Shown here: positions 5,074 through 12,572 of the stretch, piece after piece | Layout of the letters: each line of letters starts with the position of its first letter | How positions within the stretch are numbered: the first letter of the stretch is position 1 | Source of the DNA: a virus | Strand: one strand, 5' to 3' | IMG/VR virus record: IMGVR_UViG_3300022562_000051 | Location: 1 to 64,000 of that record | DNA: 64,000 bases | Position numbers and translations under genes: made by a program | The notes under the pieces: generated by a model | What the model was told of the DNA's origin: nothing | The model's database searches: none | What the model saw: the letters and a program-made list of their open reading frames with translations, nothing else

Positions 5074-5958
5074 ATGTGTGATATCAAGCATTTGCGGAAT
5101 TTCGCAGAGTCCAACCCCGAGTTGGTGACTGTGCGTATTTCCATACGCCACCCTCGCTTGCGAGTGGTGAAGTACAAGAACAAGGTTTTCTACAAGAATC
5201 TCTGGACGCCAGAGTTAGAGGAAATGCGCGGTCTTGTAGTTGACGAGGATTGGAACGTAGTTGTCCGTCCTTTCAAAAAGATTTACAATCGCTTTGAAAA
5301 CGGAACTGATATGGCACCGGAGACTTCGGTTGTTGCGGTGCGCAAGATCAACGGGTTCATGGCGGCAGTGACCAAGAATCCTGAGTATGGAACTATCGTT
5401 TCGACTACGGGTTCGCTCGACTCGCCATTCGTAGCGATGGCAGAAGAGTCTCTTGATGGGCTATTGTCCTTTAAGGGACTTGTCGAGAACGTTACTTATC
5501 TCTTCGAAATCGTCCATCAAGACGATCCACATATCATCGAAGAGAAGATCGGTCCTTACCTGATCGGTGCGCGTTGCGTACATTCAGGAATGATACTGAC
5601 CGAGTGTGACCTTGACTTGTTGGCGAACGACATGCAGGGCGTTATGCGTCCTGAGTGGAAGGTTTGCCGATTCAAGGATGTGGTGGAAGAGGTTCACTCT
5701 TGCAAGCATGAAGGCTTTGTGGTCTATGATCGCAAGGGACATTCTCTCAAGATCAAGTCGCCTTACTACCTGACCAAGAAATTCTTCTCTCGCGTAAGAG
5801 CCGAGAAGCTGACTGTGGAATGGTTAGAGGAAAAGCGTGGAAACTTCGATGAAGAGTTCTACGGATTGATTGATTATTTGGCATTGAACCGTGATACTTT
5901 TGTTTCGCTTGATCAACATCAGCGTCGGAAGTTCATTGAGGAATACCTCGCCCAATGA
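5074..5958 (+). CDS. RNA ligase of the T4 Rnl1 type
   Basis: A 294-aa nucleotidyltransferase. Motif I is KING at K91, the lysine that would become adenylylated; T4 Rnl1 has KEDG, so Asn replaces the usual Asp. Upstream, MRGLVVD and RPFKKIYN-F-E match the conserved RG-RPF-K-FN-E block of Rnl1-like ligases. Motif IV is EGFVVYD (about 212) and motif V LKIKSPYY (about 227). The protein is shorter than T4 Rnl1 (374 aa), lacking part of the C-terminal domain. It starts 1 nt after the kinase stop and overlaps the next ORF, so kinase, ligase and phosphoesterase form one unit. The predicted activity is ATP-dependent sealing of 5'-P and 3'-OH RNA ends, for example cleaved tRNA. Confidence 0.86.
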   Translation: MCDIKHLRNFAESNPELVTVRISIRHPRLRVVKYKNKVFYKNLWTPELEEMRGLVVDEDWNVVVRPFKKIYNRFENGTDMAPETSVVAVRKINGFMAAVTKNPEYGTIVSTTGSLDSPFVAMAEESLDGLLSFKGLVENVTYLFEIVHQDDPHIIEEKIGPYLIGARCVHSGMILTECDLDLLANDMQGVMRPEWKVCRFKDVVEEVHSCKHEGFVVYDRKGHSLKIKSPYYLTKKFFSRVRAEKLTVEWLEEKRGNFDEEFYGLIDYLALNRDTFVSLDQHQRRKFIEEYLAQ

Positions 5959-6017
5959 TGCTCGGTGAATACATTGCCATGAACGTAGTGGATATAAAAT
6001 TTCCAGAGGAAAGAAAA

Positions 6018-6581
6018 GTGGAAAGAGTATGGTTTACGTCCGATACCCATTTCGGACACAAGAATATTTTGCGGTTCTGTCCGCAGACTCGTCCTGTGAC
6101 TTCTATCGAAGAGCATGACGAGCGTCTAATTGCAAACTGGCAGTCTCAGGTTTCTCCGCAGGATCGTGTCTACCATCTTGGTGACATGTTCTTCTGCAAC
6201 GGAGAACGCGCTCGGCGCATCCTTGATCGTCTGCCGGGACAGATTCATCTTATCTACGGAAACCACGATAAGGTGATTTCTTCCAATGCAGACATTCGTT
6301 CGCGATTCGTTGCAGTCCATGACTACAAGGAAATTCGACTGGACGATATCAAGGTCTGTCTGTTTCACTTCCCTATCCATGAGTGGCATCAGGTTCATCG
6401 TGGCTCGTTCCATCTGTACGGACACGTACATGGATCGGTCAAGCTGCCGGGACGCGCTATGGACGTTGGTGTAGACTCGCGTCCTGACGGCGACATGCTG
6501 TTGTGGTCTTGGGAAGAGATTAAGGCGCGACTGATCGTGCGTGAGCATGGTGTTCACCACGGCAAGACTCATATGGAGTAA
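6018..6581 (+). CDS. Calcineurin-like metallophosphoesterase
   Basis: A 187-aa enzyme with the full metallophosphoesterase motif set: SDTHFGH (D-x-H), HLGDMFF (GD), YGNHD, HFPIHEW and GHVHG. The GTG at 6018 was chosen because GAGGAAAG lies just upstream and the product then begins directly at the first beta strand (ERVWFTSDTH). An ATG at 5955 that overlaps the ligase stop would add 21 residues and is possible through translational coupling. As third member of the kinase-ligase-phosphoesterase set it may remove 2',3'-cyclic or 2'-phosphates from RNA ends; that substrate is inference. Confidence 0.85.
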   Translation: MERVWFTSDTHFGHKNILRFCPQTRPVTSIEEHDERLIANWQSQVSPQDRVYHLGDMFFCNGERARRILDRLPGQIHLIYGNHDKVISSNADIRSRFVAVHDYKEIRLDDIKVCLFHFPIHEWHQVHRGSFHLYGHVHGSVKLPGRAMDVGVDSRPDGDMLLWSWEEIKARLIVREHGVHHGKTHME

Positions 6582-6584
6582 GAC

Positions 6585-7547
6585 ATGAATAGTGAACTTT
6601 TTGTAATTGGTCTTGGTCTGTTTATCGTCTGGATGTTATTCATCACAGTCAGAGGTATATATCGCAAGTATCATAAGTGGCAGAGGGGACGATTGGAACT
6701 GGCAATGAAGGGAATTGCTGCCACCATCGTCCTGCGCTGTCTCCATCCAATGTGCGATGAAATCAAGGGAAAGAAGTTTAAGGATATTGACTTCGCTGCC
6801 TTGAAGGAAAAGCATCGGATACCGGGACACGACGATTCAGCGAGATTCCTCAACACCATCTTTTACATGGAAGTTGATAACGTTGTTAACTCAATCAGAG
6901 AGGGGAAACAAGATCATGTGCAATACATGCAGGATGCGTGGATCAACAAGGATTGGAAAGAAAGTGTCGAAGGTGTCTTGAATGAAGCGCGAGAACACAT
7001 CTGCTCTGATGATCGCGAGGAATCATATGCGTGGATCAAGGAATTCGGTGAGGAACTCGTCACTCTCGTAAACAAGGAACTTGCAGAGAAGGCGGCTGAC
7101 GCAGCACTTGATGGTAAGTATGTGTCCCGCAAAGAAGTTGAAGATACCGAAGAGGAATATGATTACGACTATGACGATAGTGATTATGACTACAGTGATG
7201 ATTCATCGGGTGGTTCTACTTACGTTGCTCCGGTAGTAATCCAAAATAACAAGTCACAAAAAGAAACTGTTCGCAGTTCATCGGTGTCTACTCCCCATAC
7301 ACCATGGCAGATGCCGCGCCAGACGCAGACTCAGCGGCAACCACAGAAGCAGCCGCAGCGACAGGAACAGTATACGGTGCAGCGCATGAATCGCGGTGGT
7401 CAGTGGGAAAACAAATTTAAGACTAACAATATGCGGCAGGCTGACCAGCAACAGAGGCTTTTCCAGAATGGTTCATATCGCAATCAAGACGCCAATCAGA
7501 AGAATGTTCGCTGGCGCATCGTGGACAAGGACGGCAAGGTTCAGTAA
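6585..7547 (+). CDS. Membrane-anchored protein with acidic Asp/Tyr tract and Gln-rich tail
   Basis: A 320-aa protein. One N-terminal membrane segment (residues 4-22) is followed by a basic stop-transfer RKYHKWQRGR and a helical domain to about residue 180. Then comes a striking acidic run of about 24 residues made of Asp, Glu, Tyr and Ser, and a disordered Gln/Arg-rich C-terminus (QRQPQKQPQRQ). No family is recognised. The layout suggests an inner-membrane anchor displaying a disordered cytoplasmic tail. GGAG lies 7 nt before the ATG. It ends just before a terminator. Confidence 0.7.
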   Translation: MNSELFVIGLGLFIVWMLFITVRGIYRKYHKWQRGRLELAMKGIAATIVLRCLHPMCDEIKGKKFKDIDFAALKEKHRIPGHDDSARFLNTIFYMEVDNVVNSIREGKQDHVQYMQDAWINKDWKESVEGVLNEAREHICSDDREESYAWIKEFGEELVTLVNKELAEKAADAALDGKYVSRKEVEDTEEEYDYDYDDSDYDYSDDSSGGSTYVAPVVIQNNKSQKETVRSSSVSTPHTPWQMPRQTQTQRQPQKQPQRQEQYTVQRMNRGGQWENKFKTNNMRQADQQQRLFQNGSYRNQDANQKNVRWRIVDKDGKVQ

Positions 7548-7555
7548 TTAGAATT

Positions 7556-7579
7556 AGAGGGCAGGGATGCCCTCTTTTT
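7556..7579 (+). terminator. Rho-independent terminator
   Basis: An 8-bp stem AGAGGGCA/TGCCCTCT with loop GGGA followed by TTTT. It separates the RNA repair operon from the NAD salvage operon. Confidence 0.88.
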
Positions 7580-7583
7580 CTAC

Positions 7584-7612
7584 TTGACTTGTACTCAGAT
7601 TGACTATATACT
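7584..7612 (+). promoter_or_regulatory. Sigma70-type promoter (TTGACT-N17-TATACT)
   Basis: TTGACT at 7584-7589 and TATACT at 7607-7612 with 17-bp spacing, directly after a terminator and about 50 bp upstream of the NAD salvage genes. Confidence 0.8.
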
Positions 7613-7661
7613 ATATGTAACGGGATAGACCTGTTACACTAATTCTAAGGGAGTCTTAGAA

Positions 7662-8717
7662 ATGGCAACGACAAAATCACTGTCCGTATTCATCGGACGC
7701 TTTCAGCCGCCTCACAAGGCACATCTTCAAATCATTCGGGAAGCACTCAAGCATTCCGAAAAAGTCCTGATTCTAATCGGTAGCTCATATCGCCCATCCG
7801 ATATCAAGAATCCATTCTCGCATCAAATGCGTGAAGCAATGATTCGCTCTTGCTTCGCTCCCGAAGAGAATCGCTTGCTCTTCGACTATATCTCCGACCA
7901 TCCGTATAACGATCTTGCGTGGGTTAAGAACGTGCAAGATGCCGTTGACAATGCCTATCAGAGAGCATTCGGTTGGGTGGACAAGCCAATCATCAAGCTG
8001 ATTGGACACCACAAGGATCATTCCTCTTACTACCTTGATATCTTCCCTTCATTTGAACAGATTGAAGTCGGACACATTCACGGTATGGATTCCACCACCA
8101 TTCGCGAACTCTATTTCGCTGGCAAGGATGCGTGGAAGTTTGAAAATCGCAAGAAGATTGAACAGTTCGTAAATGAGCCGGTCATGAAGATGATGACTGG
8201 TTACATGGAAACCTTCGGCTATGATCGGCTGGTGAAGGAATACGAATTCGTTCGCAACTACAAACTACAGTGGGCGAACTCTCCATATCCACCTACGTTC
8301 GTTACGGCTGACGCAGTTGTTACGTGCCTTGGGCATGTGCTGCTGGTCGTTCGCGGTGCTTCTCCCGGCGAGGGATTGCTGGCACTTCCCGGTGGATTCG
8401 TTGGACAGTACGAAACTGTCAAGGACTGCGCACTTCGCGAATTGCAGGAAGAAACCAAGATCAAAGTTCCACCCGCAATCCTGCGCAGTTCAATCGTAAA
8501 AGAAAATCGGTATGATCATCCGCGCCGTTCTACTCGCGGCAGGACGATCACCACAGCATTCCATTTTGATCTTCATGAGCGGACGCTTCCGAAGGTCAAG
8601 GGATCGGACGATGCTGCAAAGGCGAAGTGGGTTCCGTTGAACCAGTTCATCCGTATGCAGGATCAAATGTATGAGGATCACTATAGCATAGTTACTGATC
8701 TTCTCGGCTTGGGTTGA
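7662..8717 (+). CDS. nadM: Bifunctional NMN adenylyltransferase / Nudix hydrolase
   Basis: A 351-aa two-domain enzyme. Residues 1-185 form a nucleotidyltransferase of the NadM type: IGRFQPPHKAH is the (H/T)xGH-like site and DSTTIREL matches the C-terminal ISSTxxR motif. Residues of about 205-351 carry a Nudix box, GGFVGQYETVKDC-ALRELQEET, with the metal-binding REL-EE core. The first domain would make NAD from NMN and ATP; the second probably hydrolyses ADP-ribose or a related compound. It lies next to the nicotinamide phosphoribosyltransferase, forming a two-step salvage route. The ribosome binding site AAGGGAG precedes ATG 7662. Confidence 0.92.
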   Translation: MATTKSLSVFIGRFQPPHKAHLQIIREALKHSEKVLILIGSSYRPSDIKNPFSHQMREAMIRSCFAPEENRLLFDYISDHPYNDLAWVKNVQDAVDNAYQRAFGWVDKPIIKLIGHHKDHSSYYLDIFPSFEQIEVGHIHGMDSTTIRELYFAGKDAWKFENRKKIEQFVNEPVMKMMTGYMETFGYDRLVKEYEFVRNYKLQWANSPYPPTFVTADAVVTCLGHVLLVVRGASPGEGLLALPGGFVGQYETVKDCALRELQEETKIKVPPAILRSSIVKENRYDHPRRSTRGRTITTAFHFDLHERTLPKVKGSDDAAKAKWVPLNQFIRMQDQMYEDHYSIVTDLLGLG

Positions 8718-8755
8718 GGATAGACCTCAACTCCTTCTATGATAAGGAGCTTATC

Positions 8756-10078
8756 ATGCGTAACAATCTACTTCTAAACACAGACAGCTACAAGGCATCC
8801 CACTGGCTACAGTATCCACCGGGAACCGACTACGTTTATTCCTACGTTGAATCGCGAGGCGGCGACTACGACAAACTCGTATTCTTCGGCTTGCAAGCTT
8901 TCATCAAGGAATATCTCCTACATCCAATCACGGCTCGCGACATTGAAGAGGCTGCATACTTCTGGAAGCAGCACGGCGAACCATTCAATCGTGCCGGATG
9001 GAATTACATTCTGAACGAATACGATGGCTTCATGCCGGTTGAGATTCGCGCACTGCCGGAAGGCAAGGTCGTTGGTAATCGGCGCGTCCTGCTGACAATC
9101 GTCAATACGGATCGCAAGTGCTTCTGGCTGACGAGCTATCTGGAAACCGCATTGCTTCGCGCAATCTGGTATCCAACCACTGTCGCTACAATCTCTTGGC
9201 ACATCAAGCAGACGATCAAGGGATATCTTGAAGAGACTGGTGATGTGTCACTTCTGCCGTTCAAGCTGCATGACTTCGGTGCGCGTGGCGTATCGTCTAA
9301 CGAATCGGCTGCGCTTGGTGGTATGGCACATCTGGTCAACTTCATGGGTTCCGACACAGTTGCGGGAGTCCGCGCTGCCAAGGAATACTATGACGAGCCA
9401 ATGGCAGCATTCTCCATTCCTGCTGCGGAACATTCCACAATCACAACGTGGGGACGCGACGAGGAAGGTGAAACTGCTGCGTATGAGAACATGCTCGACC
9501 AGTACGCAAAGCCGGGAAGCATTCTCGCGGTAGTCTCCGACTCCTACGATATCTTCAAGGCTTGCGACAAGATTTGGGGACAGCGACTTAAGCAGAGAGT
9601 TATTGACTCTGGTGCGACAGTTGTCATTCGCCCCGATTCTGGTGATCCGGTGATGACCACTCTCAGAGTCATTCAGATTCTTGACGAGCGTTTCGGACAC
9701 ACAGTGAACGACAAGGGATTCAAGGTTCTGAACAACGTGCGTATCATTCAGGGTGACGGTGTTAATCCTCTTAGCATCAATTCCATCCTCATGAACTATC
9801 GCGCCCATGGTTACTCAGCCGATAACATTGCATTCGGTATGGGTGGCGCACTCTTGCAGCACATGAATCGTGATACGTTACAGTTCGCGATGAAAGCTAG
9901 CGCAATCATGGTCAATGGTGAATGGCGTGACGTTTCGAAGAATCCAGTCGGACAGCCTGAGAAGGCATCGAAGGGTGGACGCTTCCTTGACGATTCGGAA
10001 CTTGAGGTAGTCTACATGCCATGCTGCTTGAAGCGCAACATGACATTCGCAGAAGTAAGAGCGAACTCAAATCTGTAA
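8756..10078 (+). CDS. nadV: Nicotinamide phosphoribosyltransferase
   Basis: A 440-aa enzyme making NMN from nicotinamide and PRPP. Diagnostic segments include LLNTDSYKASHW at the N-terminus, LHDFGARGVSSNESAALGG, PAAEHSTITTWG with the catalytic His, VSDSYDIF and VIRPDSGDP for PRPP binding. The length is usual for NadV. The start at ATG 8756 (AAGGAG upstream) is preferred over an in-frame TTG at 8714. Together with the upstream NMN adenylyltransferase it can rebuild NAD from nicotinamide, the pathway described in phages as NARP2, which counters NAD-depleting defences. It is followed by a strong terminator. Confidence 0.95.
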   Translation: MRNNLLLNTDSYKASHWLQYPPGTDYVYSYVESRGGDYDKLVFFGLQAFIKEYLLHPITARDIEEAAYFWKQHGEPFNRAGWNYILNEYDGFMPVEIRALPEGKVVGNRRVLLTIVNTDRKCFWLTSYLETALLRAIWYPTTVATISWHIKQTIKGYLEETGDVSLLPFKLHDFGARGVSSNESAALGGMAHLVNFMGSDTVAGVRAAKEYYDEPMAAFSIPAAEHSTITTWGRDEEGETAAYENMLDQYAKPGSILAVVSDSYDIFKACDKIWGQRLKQRVIDSGATVVIRPDSGDPVMTTLRVIQILDERFGHTVNDKGFKVLNNVRIIQGDGVNPLSINSILMNYRAHGYSADNIAFGMGGALLQHMNRDTLQFAMKASAIMVNGEWRDVSKNPVGQPEKASKGGRFLDDSELEVVYMPCCLKRNMTFAEVRANSNL

Positions 10079-10080
10079 TC

Positions 10081-10087
10081 CTAAATA
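10081..10087 (+). promoter_or_regulatory. Possible late promoter element CTAAATA
   Basis: CTAAATA lies 40 bp upstream of the lipoprotein gene and immediately before a terminator hairpin. The element alone is short, so this is tentative. Confidence 0.35.
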
Positions 10088-10115
10088 GGGGGAGAGAAAT
10101 CTCCCCCTTCCTTTT
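10088..10115 (+). terminator. Rho-independent terminator after nadV
   Basis: An 8-bp stem GGGGGAGA/TCTCCCCC closed by a GAAA tetraloop and followed by TTCCTTTT. Confidence 0.85.
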
Positions 10116-10126
10116 GGAGAATTCAG

Positions 10127-10525
10127 ATGAAGATAGACATTAATAGAGTTATGATGGGTCTGGTAATTGCGCTAGTGTTCGTTGCCGCACTGTGGCTCAG
10201 TTCTGCACTGACTGGATGCGAACCAAAAAGCGAGGGACCACCCCTAACGTCCGAATGCAACTACAGCACTCCCATCACTCTTACTGTTATCGAATACGAA
10301 ACCGAAAGAGAACTCGCATCACAGTGGGAATACTATAAGCAAATGAAATTGCCAGATGGTGGACGCATTGAAGGATTCGCAACTTACAATACGCGGACGC
10401 AACTTCACACTCTTCATGTTCTTAAGATAAGAGGGCAAAAGGATTCGCGCCGAATTGAAACCATCGGACATGAACTCATGCATTCATTCTGCGGCGACTG
10501 GCATCCACCCGTTCCCGGTACTTGA
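10127..10525 (+). CDS. Putative lipoprotein with HExxH metalloprotease motif
   Basis: A 132-aa protein with an N-terminal hydrophobic segment (residues 9-28) ending in a lipobox-like LTGC (C31), so it may be a lipid-anchored periplasmic or surface protein. Near the C-terminus GHELMHSFCGDWH carries HExxH (H115-H119) with a third His at 126, a pattern of zinc metallopeptidases, although the domain is very short. Cysteines in the exported part fit an oxidising compartment. Superinfection exclusion or cell-envelope processing are possible jobs; neither is shown by sequence. TTGGAG lies before the ATG. Confidence 0.68.
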   Translation: MKIDINRVMMGLVIALVFVAALWLSSALTGCEPKSEGPPLTSECNYSTPITLTVIEYETERELASQWEYYKQMKLPDGGRIEGFATYNTRTQLHTLHVLKIRGQKDSRRIETIGHELMHSFCGDWHPPVPGT

Positions 10526-10764
10526 GAATCATTCTCATCTAGTATCGGGTGCTGCCGGGACCGTGGGAAAGACTAATTTCTCGCCAGAAAGCCCCCCTAC
10601 AGGCTCGCCACAAGGCGTTTATAGCCTACCCGCTACCACCCCCAAGGGTATCCCTGTAGAGGCTTAAAACGCCTCTCAGGGCTTCCTAGACCCCTTCCTA
10701 AGTCCTTGATTCTAAAGGATTTACCCATATCTCTAAGTTGTTGATATTTCTAATTTTTTCACTA
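10526..10764 (+). other. Non-coding region with mutually exclusive hairpins
   Basis: No convincing ORF is present. It holds a CGCC-ACAA-GGCG hairpin inside AGGCT/AGCCT (601-627 of the 10-kb block) and a strong 11-bp hairpin with one bulge (10652-10663/10671-10681, loop TTAAAAC). CTACAGG (10597-10603) can instead pair with CCTGTAG (10653-10659), which would break both. The hairpin at 10652-10681 has no T-tract, so it is not an ordinary terminator. This may be the structured 3' end of the upstream mRNA or a separate RNA. Confidence 0.4.
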
Positions 10765-10793
10765 TTGCGGAATCCTCGGTCCCTTGCTATACT
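10765..10793 (+). promoter_or_regulatory. Sigma70-type promoter (TTGCGG-N17-TATACT)
   Basis: TATACT at 10788-10793 matches the other promoters of this phage and a weaker -35 (TTGCGG, 10765-10770) sits exactly 17 bp upstream. It drives the structured RNA and the small-gene operon from 11042. Confidence 0.65.
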
Positions 10794-10796
10794 GTA

Positions 10797-11037
10797 TTTA
10801 CAGGATGAGGATACAGATAGTGTAGTTGACACGGTAACGTGATGCCTTGGTCCCACTCTCGCGTCGGGAAATGAAAACCAAGGGTCCACGTAGGGGACGC
10901 GGGTGCTGCCAGAAAAATGACCCCTCTGGCAGTAAGGAACGAGAGCCGACTCATAAACCGGTGGGGTGAGGACACGATTACTGGTTCCGGCACCTCTGAT
11001 ACGCGAGGAACCTCTTTCGAACGGTTTTACAGGATTT
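10797..11037 (+). ncRNA. Structured leader or small RNA between direct repeats
   Basis: About 240 nt separate the promoter from the first ATG. Helices include CTGCCAGA/TCTGGCAG (10906-10913/10925-10932), CCTTGG/CCAAGG (10845-10850/10878-10883), CGCGTC/GACGCG (10860-10865/10896-10901) and CTCTCG/CGAGAG (10856-10861/10940-10945). The second and third interleave and could form an H-type pseudoknot; the fourth competes with the third. The segment starts and ends with the direct repeat TTTACAGGAT (10797-10806 and 11027-11036). No known riboswitch or ribozyme was recognised. Confidence 0.45.
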
Positions 11038-11041
11038 GATC

Positions 11042-11458
11042 ATGGCTTACATGTCACAAGAGAAAAAGGCGAAGCTCGCGCCGCGTATCAAGTCGCTTTG
11101 CGCCAAGTATGGTGTGAAGGCGACGGTTGCCGTGCGTCATCACTCGACGTTGGTTGTCAACATCAAGTCGGGTCCGCTGGATTTCTGCCAGAACATGTAC
11201 GATACGTGCGCGGCTGACTACAATCGCCGCTTCCCGCACTGCACTCCGATGCAGAAGCCGGATTACTTCAACGTGAACGTGTATTGGGTTCACGCGCATT
11301 TCACTGGCAAGTGCCAGAAGTTCCTGTCTGAGTTGCTTCGCGTCATGAATGACGGCAACCATGACAATTCCGATCCGATGACCGACTACTTTGACGTTGG
11401 CTGGTACAACGATATCAACGTCGGTTCCTACAACAAGCCTTACGTGCTGGTGAAGTAA
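11042..11458 (+). CDS. Conserved-type phage protein, unknown function
   Basis: A 138-aa basic protein, first gene of a dense operon of small ORFs behind the structured leader. The N-terminus MSQEKKAKLAPRIKSLCAKYG is helical and is followed by a beta-rich part (TVAVRHHSTLVVNIKSG). The second half is rich in aromatic residues and Asn/Asp. The start at ATG 11042 is preceded by AGGA; an upstream TTG is less likely. No catalytic motif is visible. Proteins with this look recur in large phages, but I cannot assign a role. Confidence 0.65.
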   Translation: MAYMSQEKKAKLAPRIKSLCAKYGVKATVAVRHHSTLVVNIKSGPLDFCQNMYDTCAADYNRRFPHCTPMQKPDYFNVNVYWVHAHFTGKCQKFLSELLRVMNDGNHDNSDPMTDYFDVGWYNDINVGSYNKPYVLVK

Positions 11459-11793
11459 TGAAACTCTATACGCGCAACGATACGGCTGCTCGCAAGGTTC
11501 TCGCGGAAGTCCGCAAGCTGGCGAAGCGTTCGAAGGACGATTCGGTTGTCCTGATCGAAGCCTACGTGAACTGCCGCGAACAGGGTTTCGCGCTGGCTTC
11601 CTGCGATGCGCGTAAGGTCGCATTCTCCGAGTGTCGTAACACGGACGAGATTGTGGTCTATGCTGGCGCTCGCGAAGATTTCGCGTTCAACACCAACATT
11701 CCCTCTGATGAAGTCTACGAAAACCAGAAGCGGTTTCGCTACAACGAATTCGCCAAGGCTGCTCGCTTCATCGTCAAGTATCTGGAAAGCTAA
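11458..11793 (+). CDS. Hypothetical phage protein
   Basis: A 111-aa basic protein whose ATG overlaps the previous stop (TAATG), so it is translationally coupled. It has an N-terminal helix (RKVLAEVRKLAKRSK) and a central alternating strand region. No motif, membrane segment or metal site is visible. The function is unknown. Confidence 0.6.
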   Translation: MKLYTRNDTAARKVLAEVRKLAKRSKDDSVVLIEAYVNCREQGFALASCDARKVAFSECRNTDEIVVYAGAREDFAFNTNIPSDEVYENQKRFRYNEFAKAARFIVKYLES

Positions 11794-11794
11794 A

Positions 11795-12001
11795 ATGACA
11801 GACAAGTACGAAAAGTATTCCTATCACGGTGGTCCGTATGACCGAGGTTCAGCCGATTACTACTATTGGCGTCCGCGTCATCCGCACAAGTATCCGAATG
11901 GCACGTACAATGGTCCCGAGGTCACTGATCTGACCGAGGAAGAGATTGAGGCGTATAACGCCGGTTACGATGAATGCGGTGATCGCAAGGATTGGGGTTG
12001 A
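11795..12001 (+). CDS. Small Tyr/Pro-rich phage protein
   Basis: A 68-aa protein starting 1 nt after the previous stop. The N-terminal half is rich in Tyr, His, Gly and Pro (YKYSYHGGPYDRG-type composition, RPRHPHKYPNG). The C-terminal half has the pattern DLTEEEIEAYNAGYDE, which is common in small phage proteins that act as adaptors. No function is recognised. Confidence 0.55.
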   Translation: MTDKYEKYSYHGGPYDRGSADYYYWRPRHPHKYPNGTYNGPEVTDLTEEEIEAYNAGYDECGDRKDWG

Positions 12002-12003
12002 TC

Positions 12004-12363
12004 ATGACAAAGTGCATTTTCTCGGTTGGTCCGATTCCCGGTTTCAAGTCCGTACAGGCTTATCCCGGTGACACGCGATTCCGCAATGTCTCGCAGAGTG
12101 AACCGGCGCGGGATCGTAGATTCCCTGATCGTCCGCTGGTGAACGTTCGTTTTCGTTCGCAGTACGACGGATTTTGGGGACCGGGAAAGACTTATATTTC
12201 CCCGGTGCAGAATAACCCGTCATGGCGCAAGGTCAAGCATCTTGTCGAAGCCGCGATGAAGTGTACTGGCGACTATCATCACCAGTTTCTTGAGTCAATC
12301 GAATTTACCGGAGAGTTCCACAAGGACGGTTCCGAGTACGTTGACCTGTGGATGGGATCATGA
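12004..12363 (+). CDS. Hypothetical phage protein
   Basis: A 119-aa protein. The ATG lies 2 nt after the previous stop; an in-frame TTG at 11992 is not needed. The sequence is rich in Phe, Arg, Pro and Gly (GPIPGFKSVQAYPG, FWGPGKTYISP) with a C-terminal helix (WRKVKHLVEAAMKC). It overlaps the next gene by 4 nt. No family is recognised. Confidence 0.6.
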   Translation: MTKCIFSVGPIPGFKSVQAYPGDTRFRNVSQSEPARDRRFPDRPLVNVRFRSQYDGFWGPGKTYISPVQNNPSWRKVKHLVEAAMKCTGDYHHQFLESIEFTGEFHKDGSEYVDLWMGS

Positions 12364-12572
12364 AACTTTTCTCTGACGTTTTCAACGCGACTGTTCTCAC
12401 TGACGAATACGTAAACTGGATTCGCACTTGGGGCAATGGTCGCAATGGTGACGATCTTCGATTCGGGCAATACCTGATCAACGAATACGGCAACGGTACA
12501 TCGTGTCCTGCCATATTCTACGAAGAGTCGGCACACAAGGTATTCTCCAAGGTTGCACTGGAACATCTATGA
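12360..12572 (+). CDS. Small acidic phage protein
   Basis: A 70-aa protein coupled by ATGA overlap to the genes on both sides. It has N-terminal helix KLFSDVFNATVLTDEYVNWI and GNGRNGDDLRFGQYLI. There are no cysteines in metal-binding spacing and no membrane segment. The function is unknown. Confidence 0.55.
   Translation: MKLFSDVFNATVLTDEYVNWIRTWGNGRNGDDLRFGQYLINEYGNGTSCPAIFYEESAHKVFSKVALEHL

Noticed and set aside
10455-10667. Plus-strand ORF of 70 codons after the lipoprotein gene
   Set aside because: It overlaps the lipoprotein gene out of frame and runs through strong hairpins; Pro/Ser/Gly-rich composition without a ribosome binding site.
10797-11037. Group I or group II intron, cobalamin riboswitch or second RNase P RNA
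   Set aside because: Conserved core motifs of these RNAs were sought by eye and not found: no B12 box, no P7 or domain V pattern, no CR-I or CR-V.
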